A DNA stretch of 64,000 nucleotides from Pirellulales bacterium (GCA_018401745.1 JAGYJY010000007.1:1-64000), one strand, 5' to 3'; numbered from the stretch's first letter, positions 1-8,500 are shown. Program-made: numbers and translations. Notes: generated from the sequence alone by a model not told the origin.

Positions 1-28
1 AGGCTAGCCCGGCCAATGGCACTTCCGC
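1..28 (-). repeat. 28-bp recurrent motif, copy 1
   Basis: On the - strand this matches the core GTGCCATTGGCCGGGCT shared with four other intergenic or gene-edge places in the window (21469, 32815, 42071, 50406). It sits at the window edge, so its left context is unseen. Function unknown. Confidence 0.6.
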
Positions 29-286
29 AACCATGCGCACAGGCATTTCCGAGTCGATGGACGGCTGGTGAGGCTGGTGCCGCGTTTTCCGGCACCTGAT
101 CAGCTGCTCCCGGAACGGCTGTCCTCCCCCCTGGAGTGGCATTTTTCTGCCGTCGGCGCGGAGTCTCTCCGATTTTGGCCGCCTGGGGGCTTTGGTTTCA
201 CCTCGCGTCCGGCACCGATCAGAGGCTGTGGATATCGATCACGGGCAGTTCGTCGGGCGACGCCTGAAAGACGCTTCGCGGTCGTC

Positions 287-511
287 ATGCGCCTGGACGA
301 GTTCGCCCTCACCGATCCCGAGCCAGTTGTCCGCGGAGCCGCGGCCTGGGCGCTTGGTTGCTGGATCAAGAAAAACGTCCTCGCCGCATGGGCTCTCAAG
401 CGGCTCGCTGCACGACTCGAGATCGAACCCGACGCAACCGTCCTCGCGGAACTCCTCAAAGGGCTGGGGGCCAGGGGCGTCCAGCCAGCCCCGCACGATC
501 ACGACCGGTGA
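287..511 (+). pseudogene. HEAT-repeat-like protein fragment
   Basis: The frame opening at ATG 287 contains 'EPVVRGAAAWALG', which looks like one helix of a HEAT repeat, followed by a second helical stretch. It is only about 74 residues long and continues upstream without a convincing beginning. I read it as the decayed tail of a HEAT-repeat protein just upstream of the integron integrase. It could also be chance similarity. The rest of 29-649 shows nothing else supportable. Confidence 0.35.
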
Positions 512-649
512 TTGCGAAGCCGAAGCGTTGCGACGGAATGGTATACAGGCGTATGCTTCTTGGGAGGCCTTGCGAGGGGCATGCCATTTCGCGAGCAGGC
601 GATGCGGCAGACGGGCACAGGGAGTGGGATCGTGGAGGTGAGGTGGCCA

Positions 650-1663
650 ATGGCTCTGCAAAGCGACGCTGTTACGAAGCGAGCCGGGGCGTCGTCCGGT
701 GACGCCCAGCCCCGACTCCTCGATCAGTTGCGGCACGCACTCATGGCTCGGCACTACAGCCCCCGCACGGAGCAAGCCTACCGCCACTGGGTCAAGCGAT
801 ACGTCCTCTTTCACAACGTGCGGCATCCCAGCGAGATGGCCGAGTCTGAAGTCAACGCCTTTCTGATGCATCTCGCAGTCAAGGAGCAGGTGAGCGCGTC
901 GACGCAGACTCAGGCCCTCTCGGCGCTTCTCTTTCTGTACCGCCATGTGCTCGCACGGGATCTGGGGAATCTTGGGGCCGTGATCCGTGCCCGCAAGCCG
1001 ACTCGTCTGCCGGTGGTGATGACGCGTGATGAGGTCAAGGCAGTGCTGGCGGCGCTTTCCGGCGACAAGTGGCTGATGGCTTCGCTCATGTATGGCGCGG
1101 GCCTGCGACTGTCGGAATGCCTCGGCCTTCGTGTGCAAGACCTCGATCGGACTCGCCGCGAGATCCTGGTCCGCAATGGCAAGGGAGCGAAGGATCGGCT
1201 GACGATGCTGCCTGAGTCACTCGACACTCCGTTGAAGAAGCATCTGAAAGACGTCAGGCGACTTCACGAACGTGATTTGGCGGACGGTTGGGGCCGCGTC
1301 GTGCTGCCGGGCGCACTTGAGAGGAAGTATCCAAACGCTCCGCAGGAATATCGCTGGCAGTGGGTGTTTCCGCAGGAACATCGGTGGAGAAATGCGGCGA
1401 CGGGAGAGCAGGGCCGGCATCATGTCGACGCCTCGCTCGTGCAACGGGCGGTTCGTCGGGCGGTCTTGGGGGCGGGGCTCACCAAGCGGGCCTCCTGTCA
1501 CACCTTTCGGCATTCCTTCGCCACGCATCTGATCGAAGGCGGATACGACATCCGCACCGTGCAGGAACTGCTCGGTCACCGCGACGTGAAGACGACCATG
1601 ATCTACACGCACGTGCTCAACCGAGGTCCAGCAGGCGTCCGCAGCCCCATGGACGGTCTTTGA
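650..1663 (+). CDS. intI: Integron integrase (IntI-type tyrosine recombinase)
   Basis: Site-specific tyrosine recombinase, 337 aa from ATG 650, which has a good ribosome site (GGAGGTGAGG) just before it; the open frame extends further upstream to 512 but with no such signal. The N-terminal SAM-like DNA-binding domain has '[16 protein letters not shown]'. The catalytic domain has 'GAGLRLSE' (first Arg, about residue 152), 'KGAKDR' (Lys), 'HTFRHSF' (His and Arg, about 284) and '[15 protein letters not shown]' (His and nucleophile Tyr, about 318). Between them lies the extra IntI-specific segment ([19 protein letters not shown]...[14 protein letters not shown]) that separates integron integrases from XerCD, and '[17 protein letters not shown]' is also typical. 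It should excise and insert cassettes at attC and attI. It appears intact. Confidence 0.95.
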   Translation: MALQSDAVTKRAGASSGDAQPRLLDQLRHALMARHYSPRTEQAYRHWVKRYVLFHNVRHPSEMAESEVNAFLMHLAVKEQVSASTQTQALSALLFLYRHVLARDLGNLGAVIRARKPTRLPVVMTRDEVKAVLAALSGDKWLMASLMYGAGLRLSECLGLRVQDLDRTRREILVRNGKGAKDRLTMLPESLDTPLKKHLKDVRRLHERDLADGWGRVVLPGALERKYPNAPQEYRWQWVFPQEHRWRNAATGEQGRHHVDASLVQRAVRRAVLGAGLTKRASCHTFRHSFATHLIEGGYDIRTVQELLGHRDVKTTMIYTHVLNRGPAGVRSPMDGL

Positions 1664-1752
1664 GGGGATCTCCTTATGCCGGTCCGCAGAAGAACCCAGG
1701 CGTCCGCTCGCTTGGCAGCGCAACATGTTGGCGCGAAACGGCTTGCGACGCC

Positions 1753-1783
1753 TTCCCAGGCGTTGTCGACGATCGCTTATACT
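1753..1783 (+). promoter_or_regulatory. Possible cassette promoter
   Basis: A TATACT hexamer (1778-1783) lies about 50 bp before the attI insertion point, with a weak TTCCCA at 1753-1758 (19-bp spacing). With intI co-directional, a cassette promoter would be expected between intI and attI. This is inference from position plus a -10-like hexamer only. Confidence 0.25.
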
Positions 1784-1814
1784 GACAGGCTCAGTCGGTC
1801 CGCGCCTTACGCGG

Positions 1815-1838
1815 ACCCACCTAAACGCACTGTTAGCC
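1815..1838 (+). other. Putative attI site
   Basis: The core GTTAGCC (1832-1838) opens the first cassette and is matched by GGCTAAC at the start of attC1, so recombination should have occurred between G1832 and T1833. CCTAAAC at about 1820 gives a possible second integrase-binding core. The exact extent of attI cannot be set from sequence. Confidence 0.6.
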
Positions 1839-1857
1839 TCAACCAAAGGGGTCAACC

Positions 1858-2073
1858 ATGCCATTGCGACCGATTCCATGCCCGTACGATTCTCGACTAA
1901 TGGTCGTTGTTCTCCAGATCGTCCTCTGTGATGAGCAAAACGACCACTCTTCAGGTGTCTCGATGATGGAGGCATTGAGCCCAGAACAAAGACAAAATCT
2001 CTTCGATGCTTGCGACTGGTTTAGGAGAAATCCCGAATGGGATCGTTGGACCTACGACCATCAAGGGGGCTAA
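1858..2073 (+). CDS. Cassette 1: hypothetical protein
   Basis: A 71-aa frame starting 25 bp after the attI crossover, preceded by an AAAGGGG ribosome site, and ending with a TAA that is part of the attC1 opening core. That placement is typical of integron cassette genes. No family is recognised. The C-terminal half (EALSPEQRQNLFDACDWFRR) is predicted helical and aromatic-rich. An internal start around residue 36 (MMEALSPEQ) is also possible. Confidence 0.6.
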   Translation: MPLRPIPCPYDSRLMVVVLQIVLCDEQNDHSSGVSMMEALSPEQRQNLFDACDWFRRNPEWDRWTYDHQGG

Positions 2074-2155
2074 CAACGCGATGCAGCGGACTCGCTACGA
2101 AGCCAGACGCCATGGTTCGCCGTTCGCCGCGAGCCGCTGATCGCCAGCGTTCGGC
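2068..2155 (+). other. attC1
   Basis: Opens with GGCTAAC, ends with GTTCGGC; crossover after G2149. Inner arms GCAGCGGACTCGC and GCGAGCCGCTG are complementary. Its opening core matches the start of cassette 1 at 1832. Confidence 0.9.
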
Positions 2156-2169
2156 AGCAAAAGGCACGA

Positions 2170-2778
2170 GTGAACGACCAAGTATTCGCCTCTGAGCCTG
2201 CTCTCCTGTCGGCAATCGCCGCCGACGGGCAGGCATTGGGCTTTGCCGCCGCGTCGGAGCCGCGGACCGGTAGCCTCCTTCAGGTACTGGCGGCGTCAAA
2301 GCCGGGTGGTCGGCTCCTTGAGTTGGGCACCGGCACTGGAGTCGGTACCGCTTGGCTACTCTCCGGGATGGACGCAGCGGCTCGGCTGGACACCGTGGAT
2401 AGCGAACCGACGGTCGTTGCTGTCGCTCGCCGGCACTTGGGCAGCGATCCGCGAGTACGGTTTCACTTAGCGGATGGCGAGGTCTGGCTGCGGAACTACA
2501 AAGGCCCTTCCTTCGATTTAGTCTTTGCCGACTCTTGGCCGGGTAAGTTTAGCGCGCTCGCGGATGCGCTTACGCTGCTCGCGCCGGGCGGACTGTACGT
2601 CATCGACGATCTGCTACCACAAGCAAACTGGCCGGATGGGCATGGCGCACGAATCGAGCCGCTTCTAGCCGATCTGGAAGCACTGCCCGGGTTTTCTTGT
2701 GTACGGCTTGCTTGGGCGAGCGGACTTGCCTTGGTCGTGCGCCATGCCGAACAACGCAATGCAGCGGACACGCGATAA
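2170..2778 (+). CDS. Cassette 2: O-methyltransferase-like SAM-dependent methyltransferase
   Basis: A 202-aa class I methyltransferase starting at GTG 2170. Motif I is 'LLELGTGTGVGTAWLLSGM' (about residues 45-63), followed by an acidic 'DTVDSEP', 'FDLVFADSWPGK' and 'LAPGGLYVIDDL', as in the O-methyltransferase/predicted methyltransferase family. Substrate unknown. The last codons (QRNAADTR and stop) are read from attC2, so the protein ends inside the recombination site. A copy with a frameshift sits in cassette 5. Confidence 0.85.
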   Translation: MNDQVFASEPALLSAIAADGQALGFAAASEPRTGSLLQVLAASKPGGRLLELGTGTGVGTAWLLSGMDAAARLDTVDSEPTVVAVARRHLGSDPRVRFHLADGEVWLRNYKGPSFDLVFADSWPGKFSALADALTLLAPGGLYVIDDLLPQANWPDGHGARIEPLLADLEALPGFSCVRLAWASGLALVVRHAEQRNAADTR

Positions 2779-2833
2779 ACTTGGTCCTGATAGAAAGTCC
2801 AAGGTCGCGAGCCGCTGATCGCGACCGTTCTCC
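2746..2833 (+). other. attC2
   Basis: Opens with GCCGAAC, ends with GTTCTCC; crossover after G2827. The opening core is the reverse complement of the cassette 2 start GTTCGGC (2149). The gene stop codon lies inside. Confidence 0.9.
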
Positions 2834-3026
2834 CAGGGACGAGCGGGAAGCTCGGGACCGTGAGCCTGACTAATCCGACTCGCTCCGTGAGCCGAGGGTC
2901 AGCCGTTAAGTTGCTGTTTACCCGTGATCGATAGCGGCCCGCGGGAATCGCCGATGCCGGTGTTCGCCCGGCGTGGTAGTCTCAACGTGGTTGATCGGTT
3001 TGTCCTTTGGTTTGCGAGGTGCGGCC

Positions 3027-3245
3027 GTGACTTTCACCGCTGTCTATATGCCGGTGCCCGAGGGCTATATCGGGTTTGTGGAGGAGATTCCTGGGGCGAA
3101 CAGCCAGGGCGAGACGCTTGAAGAGGTTCGCGAGAATCTGCGTGAGGCTGTTCAACTGGTGCTTGAGGCCAACCGTGAACTGGCCGAAGAAGCCTTGGCT
3201 GGAAAAACGGTGGAGCGAGAGCCTTTTGAGTTTGCATCGTCATGA
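3027..3245 (+). CDS. hicB: Cassette 3: HicB-type antitoxin
   Basis: A 72-aa HicB antitoxin. GTG 3027 is chosen because the protein then begins MTFTAVYMPVPEGY, matching the start of the third copy at 37931. The core 'GYIGFVEEIPGANSQGETLEE' and 'NLREAVQLVLEAN' is the partial RNase H-like HicB fold that masks HicA. No C-terminal DNA-binding domain is present. Gene order is hicB before hicA with an ATGA overlap, giving tight co-translation. Nearly identical to cassette 8. Confidence 0.9.
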   Translation: MTFTAVYMPVPEGYIGFVEEIPGANSQGETLEEVRENLREAVQLVLEANRELAEEALAGKTVEREPFEFASS

Positions 3246-3433
3246 AGCGAGTCGATCTGATTCGCCATATTGAAAAGCAAGGCTGCGTTTTCCATCGCGA
3301 GGGCGGTAGGCATACCGTGTATGTGAATCCGACTGCCTGCAAAGTCTCTACTGTCCCGCGTCATCGGGAGATCAACGAGTTCATGGCTAGGAAAATCTGC
3401 CGCGAACTTGAAATCCCGGAGCCTGGGACGTGA
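3242..3433 (+). CDS. hicA: Cassette 3: HicA-type toxin (mRNA interferase)
   Basis: A 63-aa HicA toxin with a double-stranded-RNA-binding-like fold. 'GGRHTVYVNP' holds the catalytic His (about residue 23), followed by 'VPRHREINEFMARKICREL'. It would cleave mRNA unless bound by HicB, which overlaps it by 4 bp. In an integron such modules are thought to stabilise the array against loss. Same protein as 6373-6564 and close to 37477-37716. Confidence 0.92.
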   Translation: MKRVDLIRHIEKQGCVFHREGGRHTVYVNPTACKVSTVPRHREINEFMARKICRELEIPEPGT

Positions 3434-3445
3434 GGATTAGAAAAG

Positions 3446-3535
3446 GGAGAACCAAGCATTGGAGCAGACTCGCGAGAGTATCGGGCGGTTAAGCACGGCG
3501 TCTTGGCTGCGAGCTGCTCAACGCGTTCGTTAGCC
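3446..3535 (+). other. attC3
   Basis: Opens with GGAGAAC, ends with GTTAGCC; crossover after G3529. Pairs with the cassette 3 start GTTCTCC (2827). Belongs to the 'CAAGCATTGGAGCAGACTCG' subtype shared with attC8, 12, 13 and 18. Confidence 0.9.
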
Positions 3536-3549
3536 GCTCAAGTATCTGA

Positions 3550-4026
3550 ATGGAAAAGAACCCGCTTCCTATCGCCGAAGACGAATCCGACCGGAAGTTG
3601 CTGTCTGACATTGCACGTGTTGGATGGCACCTAGTGGGAATCCCCGACGATGACCAGGGACCTTCGTACGTGTTCTCAGTTGGGCTGTACCATTCATTCG
3701 ATCAACCCGAAATCATGATGGTTGGATTGGATACCGGGACTGGCGGCCACCTCATCAACGCTATCGGCGAACAAATGCAGTCGGGCAAGCGATTTGGCGA
3801 TCTCGACATCGTCGATGACCTAGCGGAGGGATTTCCGTTGGGGTTCCGTGTGGTCACCGACGAGTACTACCGATCCTATCTTGGGTACGCGCTCTGGTTC
3901 TATGAATCACTCGATTTTCCCGTGCTACAATGCGTGTGGCCCGACAAGAGATCACGCTTACCCTGGGACAGTGAATGCGACGAAGGGTGCCGTACAATCC
4001 AACGTCTGATCCCACCTGGCGGCTAA
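3550..4026 (+). CDS. Cassette 4: DUF4262 domain protein
   Basis: A 158-aa protein starting 20 bp after the cassette boundary and ending with a TAA inside the attC4 opening core. 'GWHLVGIPDDDQGPSYVFSV' followed by 'GLYHSFDQPEI' is the DUF4262 signature (function unknown; often in cassettes and near immunity-type genes). Composition is lower GC than the core genome here. An almost identical copy is at 4802-5278, differing at a few residues (D/N, M/I). Confidence 0.85.
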   Translation: MEKNPLPIAEDESDRKLLSDIARVGWHLVGIPDDDQGPSYVFSVGLYHSFDQPEIMMVGLDTGTGGHLINAIGEQMQSGKRFGDLDIVDDLAEGFPLGFRVVTDEYYRSYLGYALWFYESLDFPVLQCVWPDKRSRLPWDSECDEGCRTIQRLIPPGG

Positions 4027-4110
4027 CAATCACGTGCACCGAAGTCGCGGACGGTGCTTTATGGCAATGGAACGTCTGCTTCCGCGACTCGGTGACGTGT
4101 GCCGTTAGGC
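4021..4110 (+). other. attC4
   Basis: Opens with GGCTAAC, ends with GTTAGGC; crossover after G4104. Inner arms CCGAAGTCGCGGA and TCCGCGACTCGG pair. Same subtype as attC6. Confidence 0.9.
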
Positions 4111-4123
4111 CGCAAAGGCACGA

Positions 4124-4731
4124 GTGAACGACCAAGTATTCGCCTCTGAGCCTGCTCTCCTGTCGGCAATCGCCGCCGACGGGCAGGCATTGGGCTTTGC
4201 CGCCGCGTCGGAGCCGCGGACCGGTAGCCTCCTTCAGGTACTGGCGGCGTCAAAGCCGGGTGGTCGGCTCCTTGAGTTGGGCACCGGCACTGGAGTCGGT
4301 ACCGCTTGGCTACTCTCCGGGATGGACGCAGCGGCTCGGCTGGACACCGTGGATAGCGAACCGACGGTCGTTGCTGTCGCTCGCCGGCACTTGGGCAGCG
4401 ATCCGCGAGTACGGTTTCACTTAGCGGATGGCGAGGTCTGGCTGCGGAACTACAAAGGCCCTTCCTTCGATTTAGTCTTTGCCGACTCTTGGCCGGGTAA
4501 GTTTAGCGCGCTCGCGGATGCGCTACGCTGCTCGCGCCGGGCGGACTGTACGTCATCGACGATCTGCTACCACAAGCAAACTGGCCGGATGGGCATGGCG
4601 CACGAATCGAGCCGCTTCTAGCCGATCTGGAAGCACTGCCCGGGTTTTCTTGTGTACGGCTTGCTTGGGCGAGTGGACTTGCCTTGGTCGTGCGCCATGC
4701 CGAACAACGCAATGCAGCGGACTCGCGATAA
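4124..4731 (+). pseudogene. Cassette 5: frameshifted copy of the cassette 2 methyltransferase
   Basis: Almost base-for-base the same as 2170-2778, but one T is missing near 4524 (GCGCTTACG became GCGCTACG). The frame shifts after 'FSALADAL' and stops at 4621, losing the last third, including the 'LAPGGLYVIDDL' strand. The original stop position is about 4731, inside attC5. The N-terminal SAM-binding half remains readable (165 aa), but activity is unlikely. Confidence 0.85.
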
Positions 4732-4787
4732 ACTTGGTCCTGATAGAAAGTCCAAGGTCGCGAGCCGCTGATTGCGAGCGGTTAGCC
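4699..4787 (+). other. attC5
   Basis: Opens with GCCGAAC, ends with GTTAGCC; crossover after G4781. The cassette begins GTTAGGC, so one base of the 7-mer pair does not match, suggesting mutation or recombination after duplication of cassette 2. Confidence 0.85.
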
Positions 4788-4801
4788 GCTCAAGTATCTG
4801 A

Positions 4802-5278
4802 ATGGAAAAGAACCCGCTTCCTATCGCCGAAGACGAATCCGACCGGAAGTTGCTGTCTGACATTGCACGTGTTGGATGGCACCTAGTGGGAATCCCCAAC
4901 GATGACCAGGGACCTTCGTACGTGTTCTCAGTTGGGCTGTACCATTCATTCGATCAACCCGAAATCATGATCGTTGGACTGAATACCGGGACTGGCGGCC
5001 ACCTCATCAACGCTATCGGCGAACAAATGCAGTCGGGCAAACGATTTGGCGATCTCGACATCGTCGATGACCTAGCGGAGGGATTTCCGTTGGGGTTCCG
5101 TGTGGTCACCGACGAGTACTACCGATCCTATCTTGGGTACGCGCTCTGGTTCTATGAATCACTCGATTTTCCCGTGCTACAATGCGTGTGGCCCGACAAG
5201 AGATCACGCTTACCCTGGGACAGTGAATGCGACGAAGGGTGCCGTACAATCCAACGTCTGATCCCGCCTGGCGGCTAA
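4802..5278 (+). CDS. Cassette 6: DUF4262 domain protein, second copy
   Basis: A 158-aa near-duplicate of the cassette 4 protein (3550-4026). It keeps the whole 'GWHLVGIPNDDQGPSYVFSV' DUF4262 core, with few changes (D34N-like, MMVGLD to MIVGLN). The stop lies in the attC6 opening core. Both copies are intact, so both may be expressed. Function unknown. Confidence 0.85.
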   Translation: MEKNPLPIAEDESDRKLLSDIARVGWHLVGIPNDDQGPSYVFSVGLYHSFDQPEIMIVGLNTGTGGHLINAIGEQMQSGKRFGDLDIVDDLAEGFPLGFRVVTDEYYRSYLGYALWFYESLDFPVLQCVWPDKRSRLPWDSECDEGCRTIQRLIPPGG

Positions 5279-5363
5279 CAGTCACGTGCACCGAAGTCGC
5301 GGACGGTGCTTTATGGCAATGGCACGTCTGCTTCCGCGACTCGGTGACGTAGTGCCGTTATCC
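5273..5363 (+). other. attC6
   Basis: Opens with GGCTAAC, ends with GTTATCC; crossover after G5357. Nearly identical to attC4 except for its last arm. Confidence 0.9.
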
Positions 5364-5383
5364 CCAGCGAATCCTGTATCGAC

Positions 5384-5839
5384 ATGAGTGAACGAATCAG
5401 CATCGAGTGCCAGAAGGTTCAGACCGACCACATGCTCAATTGGTACAACAGTCGGAAGAAATGGCTCGTTGCCGCCAAGAATAACACGGACTCGAATATC
5501 TACGTCTCGTGGTCCGAGCAGTTCGTCAACCCGTTTGATGAAACGTTGTGGATTGAAGAAATCGACGAATCCGCAGATGCCGCTGCCAAATACATTGCTG
5601 AACCGCGGAACATCACATCCGCATCGTTTAAGACTTTTGCGTCTGACGAACACCGAATCGCGCCTCACAAGTTCGTACAAATCTGCATACCTCCCAAACA
5701 AACGGGCTACTGGCTTATGGAGCGACAGTCCCGTAAAGACAATTGGGGAGGTTTTTCGATTTACGAGCACGATCTGGTCAAAACAATACGAGTAGAGAAA
5801 AAGTACCAACCGCCGTCGAGCACGTCATGCCTAGAGTAA
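5384..5839 (+). CDS. Cassette 7: unknown protein
   Basis: A 151-aa protein of no recognised family, rich in aromatic residues (WYNSRKKWL, YVSWSEQF, FSIYEHDLVK) and charged; no signal peptide or membrane span. It begins with ATG 5384, 27 bp after the crossover. Composition is less GC-rich than the backbone, as expected for an acquired cassette. Its only relatives would probably be found in other cassette arrays. Function cannot be inferred. Confidence 0.7.
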   Translation: MSERISIECQKVQTDHMLNWYNSRKKWLVAAKNNTDSNIYVSWSEQFVNPFDETLWIEEIDESADAAAKYIAEPRNITSASFKTFASDEHRIAPHKFVQICIPPKQTGYWLMERQSRKDNWGGFSIYEHDLVKTIRVEKKYQPPSSTSCLE

Positions 5840-5873
5840 GCGGGCTGGTTGTGGTCCTAACGGACAAAACCGG

Positions 5874-5964
<91 letters not shown>

Positions 5965-6157
5965 CAGGGACGAGCGGGAAGCTCGGGACCGTGAGCCTGA
6001 CTAATCCGACTCGCTCCGTGAGCCGAGGGTCAGCCGTTAAGTTGCTGTTTACCCGTGATCGATAGCGGCCCGCGGGAATCGCCGATGCCGGTGTTCGCCC
6101 GGCGTGGTAGTCTCAACGTGGTTGATCGGTTTGTCCTTTGGTTTGCGAGGTGCGGCC

Positions 6158-6376
6158 GTGACTTTCACCGCTGTCTATATGCCGGTGCCCGAGGGCTATA
6201 TCGGGTTTGTGGAGGAGATTCCTGGGGCGAACAGCCAGGGCGAGACGCTTGAAGAGGTTCGCGAGAATCTGCGTGAGGCTGTTCAACTGGTGCTTGAGGC
6301 CAACCGTGAACTGGCCGAAGAAGCCTTGGCTGGAAAAACGGTGGAGCGAGAGCCTTTTGAGTTTGCATCGTCATGA
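6158..6376 (+). CDS. hicB: Cassette 8: HicB-type antitoxin, second copy
   Basis: Identical in protein to the cassette 3 HicB (3027-3245). The whole cassette including leader and most of attC is duplicated 3131 bp downstream. Start chosen at the same GTG. It overlaps hicA by ATGA. Confidence 0.9.
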   Translation: MTFTAVYMPVPEGYIGFVEEIPGANSQGETLEEVRENLREAVQLVLEANRELAEEALAGKTVEREPFEFASS

Positions 6377-6564
6377 AGCGAGTCGATCTGATTCGCCATA
6401 TTGAAAAGCAAGGCTGCGTTTTCCATCGCGAGGGCGGTAGGCATACCGTGTATGTGAATCCGACTGCCTGCAAAGTCTCTACTGTCCCGCGTCATCGGGA
6501 GATCAACGAGTTCATGGCTAGGAAAATCTGCCGCGAACTTGAAATCCCGGAGCCTGGGACGTGA
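6373..6564 (+). CDS. hicA: Cassette 8: HicA-type toxin, second copy
   Basis: A 63-aa HicA identical to that of cassette 3, with the same catalytic-His motif 'GGRHTVYVNP'. Two identical toxin-antitoxin cassettes in one array mean either antitoxin can neutralise either toxin, so losing one copy should be harmless. This looks like a recent duplication. Confidence 0.9.
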   Translation: MKRVDLIRHIEKQGCVFHREGGRHTVYVNPTACKVSTVPRHREINEFMARKICRELEIPEPGT

Positions 6565-6576
6565 GGATTAGAAAAG

Positions 6577-6666
6577 GGAGAACCAAGCATTGGAGCAGAC
6601 TCGCGAGAGTATCGGGCGGTTAAGCACGGCGTCTTGGCTGCGAGCTGCTCAACGCGGTCGTTCTGC
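6577..6666 (+). other. attC8
   Basis: Opens with GGAGAAC, ends with GTTCTGC; crossover after G6660. Differs from attC3 by one base (T to G) before the closing core. Confidence 0.9.
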
Positions 6667-6677
6667 CCTGAAGCGTG

Positions 6678-7341
6678 ATGCCCGTAACCATTGAATCAAT
6701 TCGCGATGATCTTGAACGGTGCCGAACTGCCAAGCGGCCGCCCAAGGTCTTTGGCGCCGAAGCACATGGCTTCAACCTGAATCCCGTGGTTCGGCAATCG
6801 GTCGTTGCGAGCTTTGAATCAAAGCACGGAAATCATACTTCCGGAAGATTATCGCCACTTCATCACTGAGGTTGGAAACGGAGGTGCGGGACCGTACTAC
6901 GGAGTATTCAAATTTCGTGAGATGGATGATTGCCATTCGTTCCAGCGCTGGAAGGAAAACGATGGCTTTGTGGGATTCTCGGTAAGCCGTTTCCGCATAC
7001 AAGGGCATGGAATGATGTTCCGCCATTCTCCGAAGAGCAGGATGATGAATCGCTTTACGATGCTGAAATGGAACGGTTTTACGAGATTTATTGGAACACT
7101 GATAACGTAAACGGCGCAATACCGATTTGCCACCAAGGTTGTGCATATCGGAACTGGCTTGTTGTCACGGGCTCCGAGGCTGGGCACATTTGGGAAGACC
7201 TACGCACCGACCAAGAGGGGCTGAAGCCTACGCAGCTGGAAACGCAAGAAACGCGTCACCTTTCTTGAGTGGTACAATGACTGGCTTCAACAAGCAGTCG
7301 CCAAACTTCCTAAATCCAATACAGGCAGAACCAAGCGGTGA
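6678..7341 (+). pseudogene. Cassette 9: SMI1/KNR4 (SUKH) family protein, frameshifted
   Basis: The reading frame moves three times. 'MPVTIESIRDDLERCR' runs to about 6830, then 'ILPEDYRHFITEVGNGGAGP' to about 6975, then 'GKPFPHTRAWNDVPPF' and 'AIPICHQGCAYRNWLVVTG' to about 7250, then 'RVTFLEWYNDWLQQAV'. Together these make a full-length SUKH protein (about 220 aa), a family that often acts as immunity protein to polymorphic toxins. No single frame could give a working protein. The final 'TGRTKR' and stop are read from attC9. Confidence 0.8.
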
Positions 7342-7416
7342 ACGGGAGCCGCCGATCACGCGGGTTTTGGAGTCATAGTCTTTCTGGCGGCGGCCCGGTT
7401 ACCGCCAACGTTATCC
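7325..7416 (+). other. attC9
   Basis: Opens with GCAGAAC, ends with GTTATCC; crossover after G7410. Pairs with the cassette 9 start GTTCTGC (6660). Same subtype as attC7 and attC11. Confidence 0.9.
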
Positions 7417-7440
7417 GACTCACGTCATGCAGAATTCAAG

Positions 7441-7923
7441 ATGGCCGGTGGATTGAAACGAAAGCAGTGGGACGAGACAGATGACCCTGTGTCGATGATC
7501 GAGCATTTGGGGCGTCGGGGCTGTACCCTCGGCTTCACTCCGTTGGCTGACGTGTTGCTAATTCGCGTGTGGCGTCGTGTCAGGGATGAAACCCTCCGCC
7601 AAGTGATGTACGACTGGTTCGGTACTGGACAAACCAAACTTACGCAGGACGAGGCCAACGCGGCTGCCGAGGACCGGATCAACGTCTTGTCAAAAAAGCT
7701 GGCACGCCTCAAACCGAATAGTGCCGAACACATTGACATCGCACAGGAGATCAGATTTGGCAAATCTCTGCTGGTGTTCAACGGTGCTGGATTTGAAGAA
7801 ACGATGATCGACCTTTGTCAGTCGATGGCGGCAATCGCCGAGAACCCTGCAAAGGAACGCAAATGGCAGGCAAACACAATTCGCGCACTGTTTGACTTCT
7901 CCTACAATCCACCGGAAGATTAG
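7441..7923 (+). CDS. Cassette 10: unknown protein
   Basis: A 160-aa soluble protein of unrecognised family. A central long helix 'LTQDEANAAAEDRINVLSKKLARLK' is followed by 'HIDIAQEIRFGKSLLVFNGAGFEETMIDLCQSMAAIAE'. No signal or membrane segment. Start ATG 7441 is 30 bp from the crossover. The stop lies before the attC. Function unknown. Confidence 0.7.
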   Translation: MAGGLKRKQWDETDDPVSMIEHLGRRGCTLGFTPLADVLLIRVWRRVRDETLRQVMYDWFGTGQTKLTQDEANAAAEDRINVLSKKLARLKPNSAEHIDIAQEIRFGKSLLVFNGAGFEETMIDLCQSMAAIAENPAKERKWQANTIRALFDFSYNPPED

Positions 7924-7944
7924 AGGCTATAGATGAAATAGTGC

Positions 7945-8034
7945 GGATAACAATCCAATGCACCCGAGCGGCGAAAGCGGGCGTTTTCAAATGGACAATC
8001 TCTCGTCGCCGCCGGGTGATTGGTGGCGTTCTGC
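7945..8034 (+). other. attC10
   Basis: Opens with GGATAAC, ends with GTTCTGC; crossover after G8028. Arms CACCCGAGCGGCG and CGCCGCCGGGTG pair. Related to attC15. Confidence 0.9.
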
Positions 8035-8071
8035 CTGAGAAGATTCTTTAACGACAGTCATGGTGGATCCT

Positions 8072-8500
8072 ATGCGTGCCTTGATTCTTGCACTTTCTGT
8101 TCTAACTCAATTTCCCGCCTTGGCGAATGCTGAAACACTTGGTGGCGTCTGGCACGTAACCAAAACCGAATGTGGCGGAAAACCATCTGACTTCTTGTCG
8201 ATTTCAGAATCCGTAGATGGCGGCCCGGTTACGGACGTGTATCATCTTGATGCCATAGAATTTGCGAACAAACAGGTCACGTTCGTTGTGGGCGGACACC
8301 GCCTGAAAGCGTCGACGAGCCTTCGGATACGAGGTGATCGCGGAACTTTCAAAATAAGACTACTTGGAAAAGACAGAGACGCTTCGTGGACGATCGACGA
8401 CAAAGGCCTAGTTCTCTCAATATCCGATTTAGACCAACAGGCAAACGTCATCACTGCTACACGTGAGCGGGCCCTAGAGACAGGCAGAACCAAGCGGTGA
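8072..8500 (+). CDS. Cassette 11: secreted protein of unknown function
   Basis: A 142-aa protein with a clear Sec signal peptide (MRALILALSVLTQFPALANA, cleavage before ETLGG). ATG 8072 is preferred over 8060 because it begins the signal peptide directly. The mature part is a small beta-rich domain (VWHVTKTECGGK, FKIRLLGKDRDASWTIDD). One or two Cys only. The C-terminus 'ETGRTKR' and the stop come from attC11. No family recognised. Confidence 0.7.
   Translation: MRALILALSVLTQFPALANAETLGGVWHVTKTECGGKPSDFLSISESVDGGPVTDVYHLDAIEFANKQVTFVVGGHRLKASTSLRIRGDRGTFKIRLLGKDRDASWTIDDKGLVLSISDLDQQANVITATRERALETGRTKR

Noticed and set aside
1..30. Sigma-54 promoter at TGGCACTTCCGCA in the 28-bp motif
   Set aside because: The GG-to-GC spacing is too short for -24/-12 elements, in every copy.
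2840..2925. Extra attC inside cassettes 3 and 8 (GCCTGACTAATCCG... to GTTAAGT)
   Set aside because: A hairpin and a GTT core are present, but the cassette ends pair with the outer sites, and the opening core lacks AAC. May be a relic of a fused site, not a working one.
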